A stretch of DNA of 64,000 nucleotides from contig OZ241969.1 in NCBI GenBank assembly GCA_965204165.1, positions 3,658,001 through 3,722,000 of the forward strand, written 5' to 3'. Below, piece after piece: positions 16,121 to 25,785 of this stretch. The stretch's first letter is position 1. Every line of letters begins with the position of its first letter. The DNA comes from VYFG01 sp965204165 (GTDB lineage Bacteria; Pseudomonadota; Gammaproteobacteria; Arenicellales; Poriferihabitantaceae). The position numbers were made by a program, and so were the translations under genes. Under the pieces are notes generated by a model, which saw only the letters and a program-made list of their open reading frames with translations, did no database searches and was not told where the DNA came from.

Positions 16121-16978
16121 TCAGCCGCGTCCGGCCTGCTGGTCGAAAAAGGAGGCGGTCCCCGGAAGCTCGGGAAGGTCCATGTCGAACGGTACCGAGC
16201 GCACCCTGCCCCTGGGATGGCCCCGCACCGTCAGTCCCTCGAAACGGCTTGGCATCGGGTTCGGGGAAAGGGGTACGGCATCGTCCGCGGAATAGACGCA
16301 GATGAACAGGGTGCGCGGTGCGGGCGACAGGTTGGGGCCGGACCCGTGAAGGAGGCGGGTATGCATGAAGCAGACCGACCCGGCGGGACCGGTGCAGGTC
16401 ACCGCCCGGCGCTCGCAGTCCCCGGCGACCCGGTCCGCCACCGCGCCGGTGAAGGTGCCGGCGTGCCACAACGGATGGATGGGCCCCCGGTGCGATCCCG
16501 GCAGGACCTTGAGCGGCCCGTTGTCGGCGGTCACGTCGTCCAGGAATACCAGGGCCGTGACCACGTCGTCGTTGCTGTGCGGGGTGAAGCTGAAGTCCTG
16601 GTGCCACTTGACGTGGGTGGCGCTCCCGGGCAGCTTGGAATTGATCTTGCTGTGATGGAAACGGACATCGGGCCCGACGAGATCCGCCAGGATCTCCGGG
16701 ATCCGCCCGTCCGACATCACCCGGAAATAGCTGTCCGAGATTTCCACCGGCGCATTGACCCTGCGGAGCGCCGGCGCGGCCGGGCAGTGGCCGTTCTCGA
16801 GGTCGAACCTCGGCTTGCCGTTGACCGTGGTCCCCCAGGGCGCCTCATGCCCCCGGCTCACCTCCACCCATTCACGGAACCGGGCCTGCATCGCCCCGAG
16901 ACTGTCCGGCGGCACGCAGTTCTCCACCACCAGGTAGCCGTGTTCATGAAAAAAGGTCCGGTTGGCGGTCTCGGGCAT
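16121..16978 (-). CDS. phytanoyl-CoA dioxygenase (PhyH) family protein
   Basis: A 285-residue Fe(II)/2-oxoglutarate dioxygenase. The iron ligands are the His and Asp of WHQDFSFTPHSNDD and the distal His of MHTRLLHGSGPN, and the FLDDVTADNGPLKVLPGSHRG block between them is diagnostic of PhyH proteins. The substrate cannot be read from the sequence. It lies upstream of the phaE-phaC pair on the same strand with a 107-base gap, and downstream of polB. A second, distinct PhyH protein is encoded at 19564. Confidence 0.85.
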   Translation of the reverse strand: MPETANRTFFHEHGYLVVENCVPPDSLGAMQARFREWVEVSRGHEAPWGTTVNGKPRFDLENGHCPAAPALRRVNAPVEISDSYFRVMSDGRIPEILADLVGPDVRFHHSKINSKLPGSATHVKWHQDFSFTPHSNDDVVTALVFLDDVTADNGPLKVLPGSHRGPIHPLWHAGTFTGAVADRVAGDCERRAVTCTGPAGSVCFMHTRLLHGSGPNLSPAPRTLFICVYSADDAVPLSPNPMPSRFEGLTVRGHPRGRVRSVPFDMDLPELPGTASFFDQQAGRG

Positions 16979-17102
16979 CTGGCATCACTCCCGTCTGGCT
17001 TGGCGAACATGCATTTATCGCACATTTTCCGCGCCGATGGCCAGCGTCACCGGAACTCCCCGTCCAGGCAGGCGGAGGATACCCGCCTGTCCCCGGAACC
17101 CG

Positions 17103-19478
17103 TCAGAAGAGCGCCGCCTGGCGGCTCACCACCGTGTCGAACTCAAGCCCGATGAACGGCAGGACGGCGTCCGCGATGGGTTTCAGCTGGCGTTCGATGT
17201 AGTGGTCGTAGTCGAGCGGGTGGTCGCGGTATTCCAGGGGTTCCGGCCCGGCCACGGTGATGACGTAGCGGATCCAGCCCCTGTCCTGGTAGCGCAGGCG
17301 CTTGCCCGCGGCCCGGTTGCGTTCGTCGGCCAGGCGCGCCGCGCGGACATGGGGCGGCACGTTGCGCTCGTAGGCCGCAAGTTTGCGGCGCAGCTGCTTG
17401 CGGTACACCAGGTCGTCGTCGTGCTCCCCGGCAAGGAGCCCGTCCACGGTGCGCCGGATCAGTTCGGACGGGTCCCGTTCGTGGAAGACATGGTCATAGA
17501 GCGACTGCTGGAAATCCCTTGCAAGCGGGGTCCAGTCCGTGCGGACGCTCTCAAGCCCCTTGAATACGATCCGGTCCGGTGCGTCCCCCTCCCCCGCGGC
17601 GAGCCCGGCGTAGCGTTTCTTGCTGCCGGCGTCGGAACCGCGGATGGTGGGCATGAGAAAGCGGATGAAATGGGTCTCGAACTCGAGCTCCAGCAGGCTG
17701 TCGAGGTCGAACCGCTCCCGGATGTTCTCCCGCCACCGCGCATTGATTTTCCCGGCCAGGTCACGGCCGATGGCGCGGCATTCCTCCGGCGGCAGGCCTT
17801 CATCCAGGGACACGAAGATGGAATCCGTGTCCCCGTAGATCACGCCGTAGCCCTGCTCCTCGATCCACCGGCCGGTGGTCTGCATGATTTCGTGGCCGCG
17901 CATGGTGATGGAACTGGCGAGCCTGGCGTCGTAGAACCTGCAGCCGCCTGATCCGAGCACACCGTAGAAGGAGTTCATCAGGATCTTGATCGCCCGGGAG
18001 CTGGGCTGGTCATCGTCCCGCTTGGCCTGGTCGCGCTGCTGCCACAGGTCGGCGATGATGCCCGGCAGGTAATGGCGCGAACGGTGGAACCGCGCCCCGA
18101 GAAACCCCTCCACAGCGTCGTCAGGCGATTCCAGGCCCTCCACCAATCCCATCGGGTCGATCCTGAAGGTCCGGATGATGGACGGGTAGAGGCTCTTGAA
18201 ATCCAGCACCAGGACATTGCGGTAGAGACCCGGCTTCGAGTCCATGACATATCCACCGGGACTGGCGAGACCGCCGTCCGGCGGCAGGTTGGGCGCCACG
18301 TAGCCGCCGCGATGCAGCTTCGGCAGGTACAGGTTGGTGAACGCGGCCACCGAACCCCCGGCCCGGTCCAGTTCGAGCCCGGTCAGCTGGCCTCGCAGTA
18401 CCAGGTAATCGATGAGATTGGTGGCCTCCAGGATTTCCAGCACCAGGCGGCAGTCCTCCAGGTTGTAGGCCGCCAGGGCAGGCTTGTCGTGGAGAAAGTT
18501 GTGGCGGATTTCCGCGAAGCGGTCGTCGGCGTCCTCGTCCAGCTTCTTGCCCCGGCCAAGCAGTTCCCGCGACACGTGCTCCAGGGAGAAGCTGGCGAAG
18601 CTCCAGGTGGCCGCCCGCAGCGCGTCGATGCCGTCGATGGCCACCCTGCCCGGCATGGATACAAAGCCCTTGGCCCGGTCGGCGCGTGTCTCCCGCCACT
18701 GGGCGAGTTCTCCGCCGCGGCCGATCCGCATGGGAATCCGGTGGCGCGCGGCCCGCTCGAGAATGATCCGAAGGTCGAAGTTCACCAGGTTCCAGCCGAC
18801 GATCAGGTCCGGGTCCAGGTCGTTGATCCGGTCCCGGAGCAATCCCAGCAGCCCGGCCTCGTCCCGGCACCAGGCGATGGCGGTATGGGCGCAGGGTTCG
18901 GTCTCGCCGATGACCAGCACCTCCCCGTCCGCCGTCCCGTCGCCAGCCAGGCCCACCGACCAGAGCGTGCCGTCCAGGTCGCATTCGATATCCAGGGACA
19001 GCAGGCGCAGCCTCGGCCGGCAGTCCGCCGCCCGCAGCCTGCAGTCGCGGAATTCCCGGTACCCCTCCCGGCGGACCATCCGCCCGGTGAAGGCCAGGCC
19101 GCCGCGGACGAACCGTTCCATGAGATACCGGTCGTGGAGGCGGATATCGCCCTCCAGCACCTCGATTCCCCGGTCGCCCAGGAGATCCTCGGCCACGTGC
19201 CGGTCGCCGATGGTCCGCGTATATACCGCCGCCACCCGGCTGCCCGCAAAGGTCCTCAGCGCCAGCGGCTCCACGGAGACCGCCTCCCCAAGGGGACCCA
19301 GGGCCGCCCCGGCCCGCTCGGCGTCATCCGCGGCCACGAAACAGACCGTCCGCTCTCCCTCGACCAGGAGGCGCACGGGTCCGCCTTCGGTGGCCACCCA
19401 GTACTCGATCTCGGTGCCGCGGCGGCGGTCACGGCTGGCGCGGGTGAGGAGGTACCCCCGTTCAATCAGGTCGTCCAC
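17103..19478 (-). CDS. polB: DNA polymerase II (family B)
   Basis: A 791-residue family B polymerase close in length to E. coli Pol II (783). The exonuclease ExoI motif is LSLDIECDLDG near residue 163, polymerase motif A is LDFKSLYPSIIRTF near 425, motif B is KILMNSFYGVLGS near 505, and motif C is YGDTDSIFV near 548. The start is a GTG at 19478; an in-frame stop lies a short way upstream and no ATG is available. Pol II restarts stalled forks and extends past lesions. A minus-strand LexA-type palindrome is not evident upstream. Confidence 0.94.
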   Translation of the reverse strand: MDDLIERGYLLTRASRDRRRGTEIEYWVATEGGPVRLLVEGERTVCFVAADDAERAGAALGPLGEAVSVEPLALRTFAGSRVAAVYTRTIGDRHVAEDLLGDRGIEVLEGDIRLHDRYLMERFVRGGLAFTGRMVRREGYREFRDCRLRAADCRPRLRLLSLDIECDLDGTLWSVGLAGDGTADGEVLVIGETEPCAHTAIAWCRDEAGLLGLLRDRINDLDPDLIVGWNLVNFDLRIILERAARHRIPMRIGRGGELAQWRETRADRAKGFVSMPGRVAIDGIDALRAATWSFASFSLEHVSRELLGRGKKLDEDADDRFAEIRHNFLHDKPALAAYNLEDCRLVLEILEATNLIDYLVLRGQLTGLELDRAGGSVAAFTNLYLPKLHRGGYVAPNLPPDGGLASPGGYVMDSKPGLYRNVLVLDFKSLYPSIIRTFRIDPMGLVEGLESPDDAVEGFLGARFHRSRHYLPGIIADLWQQRDQAKRDDDQPSSRAIKILMNSFYGVLGSGGCRFYDARLASSITMRGHEIMQTTGRWIEEQGYGVIYGDTDSIFVSLDEGLPPEECRAIGRDLAGKINARWRENIRERFDLDSLLELEFETHFIRFLMPTIRGSDAGSKKRYAGLAAGEGDAPDRIVFKGLESVRTDWTPLARDFQQSLYDHVFHERDPSELIRRTVDGLLAGEHDDDLVYRKQLRRKLAAYERNVPPHVRAARLADERNRAAGKRLRYQDRGWIRYVITVAGPEPLEYRDHPLDYDHYIERQLKPIADAVLPFIGLEFDTVVSRQAALF

Positions 19479-19563
19479 GCCACCGGGACCAATATCGGAA
19501 AATATGGGGATTCAACATCATGGTCATCAATGATAGTGTCCCCCCTTGCCGATCACCAACCGA

Positions 19564-20448
19564 ATGCGGGAATTTCGCCCATCCATGTTCACAATCTCAC
19601 CGGCGCAGGCGGAGGAGTTCCACCGCAGCGGAGTGGTCCTGGTGGAACACATCATCCCACCGGATGAGGTGGAGGTGCTGCGTGAGCGCTTCGAACGCCT
19701 CTTCCGGGGCCAGTTCGAGACCGGGACCATGCCGGACGAGGTCAACTGGCAGGCAGACCGGTCGGACCCGAGCCGCGCACGTCAGATCTGCAACGGCTGG
19801 CGCGCGGACAGGGCTATTGCCCGCACGGTGCTCAGGCAGGACATTGCCCGCGCGGTGGCGGAACTCATGGGATGGGACGGCGCCCGGATCATGCAGGACA
19901 ACGTGATCTGGAAGCCCGTTGACACCCTGTCCTTCAACTACCACCAGGACAATGCCTACCTTGACTGGTTTGAGCCCGGGGAAATCTGCACCGTCTGGAT
20001 CGCCCTCGATGACATCGAGGCGCAAAACGGCACCATGGAACTGGTGCCGGGCTCCCACCTCTGGGGCGTGTCCGAGCCGGAAGGCGAATTCCACGCGCCG
20101 GAGGACTACCGGGCGCCCATGAAAAGGCGCGCCGCCGAACTGGGGGTCCGCCCGGACATCCTCCATGTCGCCGTGCCGAGGGGTCACGGCTCCATTCACC
20201 ATGGCAACATCTGGCACGGCTCGGGGCCCAACCGCGGCGATGCGCCCCGGCGCAGCCTGGTGATCCATGCCATGCCCGCGGAGGCCCGCTACCGCCGCGA
20301 GGGTTTCTCCCGGGGGAACGGACCGGTGTATTCCCGCTATGCCCGCCTTGCGTCCGACGAGATGGACGAGAACTACTTTCCCGTGCTGTGGCGCAGCGAC
20401 GGCTATCGCACGCCGGGGCTCTGCCGCTATCTGGAGGGCGCACCGTGA
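19564..20448 (+). CDS. phytanoyl-CoA dioxygenase (PhyH) family protein, first gene of a malonyl-CoA operon
   Basis: A ~294-residue Fe(II)/2-oxoglutarate dioxygenase with iron ligands in YHQDNAYLDWFEPGE (His and Asp) and HHGNIWHGSGPN (distal His), followed by the 2-oxoglutarate-binding Arg in RRSLVIHAMP. The start is uncertain: the ATG at 19564 is used here, and an ATG at 19585 is equally possible. Its stop overlaps the GTG start of malonyl-CoA decarboxylase, so its product or substrate is probably linked to malonyl-CoA metabolism. The actual substrate is unknown. Confidence 0.83.
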   Translation: MREFRPSMFTISPAQAEEFHRSGVVLVEHIIPPDEVEVLRERFERLFRGQFETGTMPDEVNWQADRSDPSRARQICNGWRADRAIARTVLRQDIARAVAELMGWDGARIMQDNVIWKPVDTLSFNYHQDNAYLDWFEPGEICTVWIALDDIEAQNGTMELVPGSHLWGVSEPEGEFHAPEDYRAPMKRRAAELGVRPDILHVAVPRGHGSIHHGNIWHGSGPNRGDAPRRSLVIHAMPAEARYRREGFSRGNGPVYSRYARLASDEMDENYFPVLWRSDGYRTPGLCRYLEGAP

Positions 20449-21707
20449 GCCTGCTGCGCGACATCTGGCCGGTCTTCAGGGAGTCGGACTGGCGCCCGTC
20501 GGCACTGGCAAGAAGGCTCTTCGGCACGGAGGAGCGCGATATCCGCGCGCTCTGCGGGATGATGATGGACTCCGACGGGGACTACTCCAGCCTGGTCATC
20601 GCCGAGCGGATACTCGACACCTACGAGCGGCTCGATCACGCCGCCCGGCTCGATTTCTACAACTTTCTCAACCTCGATTTCGACCTCGATCCCGAACTGG
20701 TGGCGGAAAAGGCCAGGGACTATGCCGACGAGCCGTCTCCGGAAACGCTCCGGGCGCTGACCCGGGCGGCCGAGCCCCGCCGCCAGGAACTCCTTCGCCG
20801 CCTGAACCTGAGCGCCGGGGGAACCCGCCGCCTGGTGCAGATGCGCGGGCAACTGCTCGGGGCGGTGCGGGAATTCCCGGACCTCGGGCGCCTGGACGTG
20901 GATTTCCGGCACCTGTTCTCCTCCTGGTTCAACCGCGGCTTCCTGGTGCTGCAGCCGGTGGACTGGACCACCCCGGCCCACATTCTCGAGAAGATCATCG
21001 CCTACGAGGCGGTGCACGAGATCCGGAACTGGAACGAGCTCCGGCGCAGACTGGAGCCGGACGACCGCCATTGCTATGCCCTGTTCCACCCGGTCATGGA
21101 AGACGAGCCGCTGGTGTTCGTGGAAGTAGCGCTCACCGCGGACATGCCCGCACACATCGACGACATCCTCGACGCCGACCGGGCGCCCGTGGTGCCCGAA
21201 GAGGCGACCCATGCCGTGTTCTACTCCATCTCCAACTGCCACCGCGGCCTTGATGGGGTTTCCTTCGGCAATTTCCTGATCAAGCAGGTGGCCAGCAATC
21301 TGCGGATGCGGTTCCCTGCCCTCAGGTCTTTCGCCACCATCTCCCCGGCGCCCGGCTTCCGGCGCTGGCTGGAAGGCCGGCCGGCCGCGGACGGCGGTCC
21401 GCCGCCAACCGGTGAGCCGGTCCCCCCGGAGACGCTGCTGCCGCTGGCGGCCCGTTACCTGCTCGAGGCCAAGCTGCCGGACGGCAAGCCGCTCGATCCC
21501 GTGGCCCGGTTCCATCTCAAGAACGGCGCCCGGCTCGAGCGGCTCAACGCGGACGCGGACCCCTCGCCCAAGGGCCTGGAGCAGTCCCTGGGGCTCATGG
21601 TGAACTACGTGTACGACCTCACCCGGGTGGAGGAAAACCACGAAACCTACATGAAGGACCGGAAAGTGACCTCCAGCGGCCAGGTACGCAGGCTGCTGTC
21701 GACCTGA
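20445..21707 (+). CDS. malonyl-CoA decarboxylase
   Basis: A 420-residue malonyl-CoA decarboxylase, which converts malonyl-CoA to acetyl-CoA and CO2. The helical N-terminal domain is followed by the catalytic GNAT-like domain with HPVMEDEPLVFVEVALT, FYSISNCHRGLDGVSFGNFLIKQV and the C-terminal TLSP-type block FATISPAPGFRRWL. YEAVHEIRNWNELRRRLEPDDR is also characteristic. The GTG start overlaps the preceding stop (GTGA). With the malonyl-CoA synthetase just downstream it completes malonate use. Confidence 0.92.
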   Translation: MSLLRDIWPVFRESDWRPSALARRLFGTEERDIRALCGMMMDSDGDYSSLVIAERILDTYERLDHAARLDFYNFLNLDFDLDPELVAEKARDYADEPSPETLRALTRAAEPRRQELLRRLNLSAGGTRRLVQMRGQLLGAVREFPDLGRLDVDFRHLFSSWFNRGFLVLQPVDWTTPAHILEKIIAYEAVHEIRNWNELRRRLEPDDRHCYALFHPVMEDEPLVFVEVALTADMPAHIDDILDADRAPVVPEEATHAVFYSISNCHRGLDGVSFGNFLIKQVASNLRMRFPALRSFATISPAPGFRRWLEGRPAADGGPPPTGEPVPPETLLPLAARYLLEAKLPDGKPLDPVARFHLKNGARLERLNADADPSPKGLEQSLGLMVNYVYDLTRVEENHETYMKDRKVTSSGQVRRLLST

Positions 21708-21730
21708 TTCCGGCAAACCACGCCCCGGCA

Positions 21731-23257
21731 ATGAGCAACCACCTGATCGATCGCCTGCTTGCGCCCCGTGCCGGCTCCGCGCGGCCCTTCCTTGAGCTGC
21801 CGGACGGCGCCGCGCTGAGCTACGGCGAGTTCGGCGCCAGGGTGAACCAGGTCGCCCGCCTGCTCACGGACCGGGGCCTCGGGCCCGGCGACCGGGTGGC
21901 CGCCCAGGTGCCGAAGTCCTGGCAGACCCTGGCGCTGTACCTCGGCACCATCAAGGCCGGGGGCGTGTTCCTGCCGCTCAACACCGCCTACACGGCCAGG
22001 GAGGTGGACTATTTCGTCCGGGACGCGGAGCCGAGGATTCTCGTGTGCGACCCGGGCGACGCCGGGGAACTGGAGCCGCTGATGGCATCCCGTGACGCGG
22101 AGCCGGGGGGCGGCTGCCTGCTCACCCTGGATGCGGCCGGCCGGGGCAGCCTCGCCGACGGCGCGGACACCCGGGACACGGAGTTCGACGCCGTGCCGCG
22201 TTCGCCCGGCGATCTCGCCGCGATCCTGTACACGTCCGGCACCACCGGGCGCGCCAAGGGCGCCATGCTGACCCACGACAACCTCTGGTCCAACGCCGAG
22301 GCGCTGACGGACTGCTGGCGGTTCACCGTTGATGACGTGCTGCTCCATGCCCTGCCCGTCTTCCACACCCATGGCCTGTTTGTCGCGACCAACGTGCTCA
22401 TGGTGGCGGGTGGACGCATGATCTTCCTGCCCGGATTCCGGACCGACGAGATCATCCACTGCCTTTCCCGGGCCACCAGCATGATGGGTGTGCCCACCTT
22501 CTACACCCGCCTTTTGGAGGATCCCAGGCTCGACCGCGGGCTGGTCCGGCATGTGCGCCTGTTCGTGTCCGGCAGTGCGCCGCTGCTCGCCGAGACCCAT
22601 GACGCCTTCTGGGAACGCACCGGCCACCGGATCCTGGAGCGCTACGGCATGACCGAAACCGGCATGAACACCTCCAATCCCTACGAAGGCGAACGGCGCG
22701 CCGGCACGGTGGGCCCCGCGCTGCCGGGCGTCAACGTACGCGTGGTCGATGAGCAGGGCGGGGAGACCGCGCCAGCCGGCGAAATCGGCCGGGTGGAGGT
22801 CCGGGGGCCCAATGTCTTTCCGGGGTACTGGCGCATGCCGGAAAAAACCCGGGAGGAATTCACCGCGGACGGCTTCTTCATCACCGGCGACCTCGGCATG
22901 CTGAGCGGGGACGGCTACCTCACCATTGTCGGGCGCAGCAAGGATCTCATCATCAGCGGCGGCTACAATGTCTATCCCAAGGAAATCGAGCTGGTGCTGG
23001 ACGCCCTGCCCGGCGTCGGGGAGTCCGCCGTCATCGGCGTGCCGCACCCGGATTTCGGCGAAGGGGTGGTGGCCGTGCTGACGGGAGATGCCCCCCCGGA
23101 CGAGGAGCGGGTGCGTGAACTGGTGTCGGGCCAGCTGGCCCGGTTCAAGCAGCCCAGGCGGGTTTTCCACGTGGACGCGCTGCCCCGCAACAGCATGGGC
23201 AAGGTGCAGAAGAACCTGCTCCGGGAACAGTACGCGGACGCTTTCGCCGCAGAATAG
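21731..23257 (+). CDS. malonyl-CoA synthetase (MatB-type acyl-CoA ligase)
   Basis: A 508-residue AMP-dependent ligase that activates malonate (or a substituted malonate) with CoA. It carries the P-loop-like YTSGTTGRAKGAMLTH, the adenine-binding LERYGMTETGMNTSNPY that is typical of MatB, the hinge region ITGDLGMLSGDGYLTIVGRSKDLI, and the C-terminal catalytic Lys in RNSMGKVQKNLLRE. It follows malonyl-CoA decarboxylase after 23 bases. Together they turn malonate into acetyl-CoA, which could feed the nearby PHB genes. Confidence 0.92.
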   Translation: MSNHLIDRLLAPRAGSARPFLELPDGAALSYGEFGARVNQVARLLTDRGLGPGDRVAAQVPKSWQTLALYLGTIKAGGVFLPLNTAYTAREVDYFVRDAEPRILVCDPGDAGELEPLMASRDAEPGGGCLLTLDAAGRGSLADGADTRDTEFDAVPRSPGDLAAILYTSGTTGRAKGAMLTHDNLWSNAEALTDCWRFTVDDVLLHALPVFHTHGLFVATNVLMVAGGRMIFLPGFRTDEIIHCLSRATSMMGVPTFYTRLLEDPRLDRGLVRHVRLFVSGSAPLLAETHDAFWERTGHRILERYGMTETGMNTSNPYEGERRAGTVGPALPGVNVRVVDEQGGETAPAGEIGRVEVRGPNVFPGYWRMPEKTREEFTADGFFITGDLGMLSGDGYLTIVGRSKDLIISGGYNVYPKEIELVLDALPGVGESAVIGVPHPDFGEGVVAVLTGDAPPDEERVRELVSGQLARFKQPRRVFHVDALPRNSMGKVQKNLLREQYADAFAAE

Positions 23258-23294
23258 GCACCCCGGCCCGACCCGCCGGCCCGGCCCCGGACGC

Positions 23295-25544
23295 TCAGGC
23301 CGGCGCGATCAGGTATACCGGGCTCGACCAGGCGACATGGCCGTCCTCCATGATCACCCGGACATAGAGCGGGTTGTCCCGGTTGTCCTTAAGCGTGATG
23401 TCGCGGGCCAAGGTCGCCCGGTACGCCGGGTTCTCGTCCGGCAGCCTGAACACCCGGATGCGGCGCTCGATCCCGCCGTTTTCAAACACCAGTTCCTCAA
23501 GGCCGATGTCGCTGACGGGTATTTCCGCCTTGACCAGCGCCGTGTCGATGACCAGGGTGCCCGCGTCGGCGCTGTCGAGTACCGCCTCGAAGCCGCCGAA
23601 TCCCCCCGTGGTCAGCGCGGTCCATTCCAGGCGGCGGTCGCTGACCCGGTCAAGACGCTTGTCCAGGTTGTAACGGTTGATGGACCGGACGGTCGAGAAC
23701 CGGTTGCCACGCAGCTCGGCGTGGCCGTCCCAGACGGTTTCCCTGCCCCGCCCGCGGTATTCCGAGCCTTCCCAGATCACCCGGATGCGCCGGCCCAGAT
23801 CCCCGGCGCCGAACGGCCGCCAGGTCTCCAGGGTGTCGAGGCCGTTGCGGATGTCGATCCGCTCGATGGGGCTGGACGCGAGGACGTCGACATGGAACGC
23901 CGCCGAGATCCCGTCGGTTCCCACGATATCCCCCATCATCGCCTCGGCGGTTTCGTCGTGATCCGTGCTGCCGAGCAGCGGGTCCTCGTGGTAGCGCCTG
24001 CCGGGGGCGTCGAGAACCACCCGGGTATCCAGCACCATGCGGCTGCCGGTGGTGCCGTAGTGGTGGCGCCTCCGGAGCGCGTCCATGATCCCCTCCCGGG
24101 TCAGTTCCCGCGCCAGCATGCAGGTCAGGCCGCCGTAGGCCCCGAACTTGGTGGCCCCGGGGTGGGACGCGCCGGGGCGGCCCTTGTGCCCGTCGGAATT
24201 GGCCATGATGCCGACACGGTAGCCCTGCTCGAAGGCGTCGTGGATCAGCCATTCGAAAGTACCCCAGGCGGAATGCACCTCCACCGCGCGTTCCAGCCGC
24301 TGGTCATGCGCCACCCTGATGTCGGCGTAGCGCCCGCCGATATGCGCGAACACCACGCAGTCCTCGTCCTTCAGCGCCTCGAAGAGGGCGCCGGCCGAGT
24401 TGGCGTCGGAGTCGACGTCGGAAAGGTCATCCACCAGCGCGTGGGATGAGCGGTGGATCTGCCGGCCCTCCTCCATCATGAGCACGTTGCGGTCGCCGCC
24501 GAGGCCGGTATTACCCGACCATTCCCAGCCCGGGAACACCACGAACCGGTGGTCGCGATCGAATTCCCGGGACAGTTCGTTCAGGTGTTCCCAGAACGGC
24601 GTGGTGATCTGGAAGTCGTTGCCCTGGTGAACGCAGACGTCGAGAAAGGCCCGGTCACGGGCGAATTCGTAGAAATCCCGGGCGGAATTTGTGCCGATGG
24701 TTTCCTCGGACTGCCCGTGCAGGTCGCCCCAGAACGGCCGCAGCGCCGCCGCGGCGGCGACCCGGTTCGGGTTGGACCGGCAGACCGCGGCGCCGTCCTC
24801 GTCAAGGAGCGAGATCACGAGGTCTCCGGGTTCCTTCACCCGGAGTCCCTCGATCATGCCGGTGAACCCGCCGGGAGCCAGGGTGACCGACTCCGGCAGG
24901 CCTTCCACCGGCAGGGAAGACGCGAGCCTGAACGTCGCGTCGCACCGGTCGGATGGATTGCCCCAGCGGTCCTCGCCCTTCACCGCCAGGCGGAAGGGTT
25001 CCCCCGTCAAGACGCCGGTCGGCATGATCGCCTTGTAAAGGACCGGCGGCCCCGGTGTGATGGCGACCCAGGGCTGCTCGGGCAGTTCCACGTAGTTGTA
25101 GGTGGCAATGGCGTCCACCAGCACACGGAATTCGAACGTGTATTCGCAGAAGGTCTGAAGCCGGATCCCCGGGGAGCCCCCGCGGCGGTCACCGAACCGG
25201 ACGATGATCCGGTCGCCCTCCCGGAGAAACCCGCGCACCACCTGGATGTACAGCACCTTGTCCCACGGCCGGATGTTGCGCTTGGGGAAGTATTCCACGT
25301 TGAGGACCGCACCGTTGCTGGCCTCCACCGTGGTGTAGTTCGGCGCCGCCGGGTCGTCGAATTGCGGGCGCGCCATGTCCGAGGCGAAGCGGTGGGCCAC
25401 CTTGATGGACCCGGTGTCGTCGATACCGAAGTATCCCGCGGTGTAGGTCAGGGTGAATTCCTGGTAGGAACCGGCTTCAAAGCTCCCGGTGGGAGAGACT
25501 GTGGCGCTGCCCATCTTGTGGGGCAGGTAGGTGGAATGGGGCAT
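23295..25544 (-). CDS. DUF3604 family protein with PHP-like metal-binding domain
   Basis: A ~749-residue protein of the DUF3604 family. The N-terminal ~270 residues are beta-rich (GSATVSPTGSFEAGSYQEFTLTYTAG). The rest resembles a PHP-type metallohydrolase, with possible metal ligands in PFWGDLHGQSEETIG, CVHQGNDFQ, FPGWEWSG, VVFAHIGG and GIMANSDGHKG. Function is not established for the family. The start is uncertain: the ATG at 25544 is used here, and a GTG at 25589 would add 15 residues. It converges on the malonyl-CoA synthetase gene and has no obvious operon partner. Confidence 0.8.
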   Translation of the reverse strand: MPHSTYLPHKMGSATVSPTGSFEAGSYQEFTLTYTAGYFGIDDTGSIKVAHRFASDMARPQFDDPAAPNYTTVEASNGAVLNVEYFPKRNIRPWDKVLYIQVVRGFLREGDRIIVRFGDRRGGSPGIRLQTFCEYTFEFRVLVDAIATYNYVELPEQPWVAITPGPPVLYKAIMPTGVLTGEPFRLAVKGEDRWGNPSDRCDATFRLASSLPVEGLPESVTLAPGGFTGMIEGLRVKEPGDLVISLLDEDGAAVCRSNPNRVAAAAALRPFWGDLHGQSEETIGTNSARDFYEFARDRAFLDVCVHQGNDFQITTPFWEHLNELSREFDRDHRFVVFPGWEWSGNTGLGGDRNVLMMEEGRQIHRSSHALVDDLSDVDSDANSAGALFEALKDEDCVVFAHIGGRYADIRVAHDQRLERAVEVHSAWGTFEWLIHDAFEQGYRVGIMANSDGHKGRPGASHPGATKFGAYGGLTCMLARELTREGIMDALRRRHHYGTTGSRMVLDTRVVLDAPGRRYHEDPLLGSTDHDETAEAMMGDIVGTDGISAAFHVDVLASSPIERIDIRNGLDTLETWRPFGAGDLGRRIRVIWEGSEYRGRGRETVWDGHAELRGNRFSTVRSINRYNLDKRLDRVSDRRLEWTALTTGGFGGFEAVLDSADAGTLVIDTALVKAEIPVSDIGLEELVFENGGIERRIRVFRLPDENPAYRATLARDITLKDNRDNPLYVRVIMEDGHVAWSSPVYLIAPA

Positions 25545-25785
25545 CTTGGAGGCGCTGGCTGAACCGAATGCGGAATCCGGAATTATCACGTATTCGCAGT
25601 TTCGGTGATGATCTGTTGATCCAGAAAACTTGTTTTACTGAATGCTCATGCTCTACGTGACCGCTTCACGCCGGTACAGGATTCCCGGCAGCCCGAGTGT
25701 AACGTGCGCCAATCGCGTTGTGTGATTGTACGCAGACAGTGACCAGGGCGGGAACGGATGCTTCAGCGGTGATCAGGATTGGCAT

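Noticed and set aside
18072..19667. A 531-residue plus-strand frame
   Set aside because: It lies opposite polB and has a low-complexity Pro/Arg/Gly/Val-rich composition with no motif.
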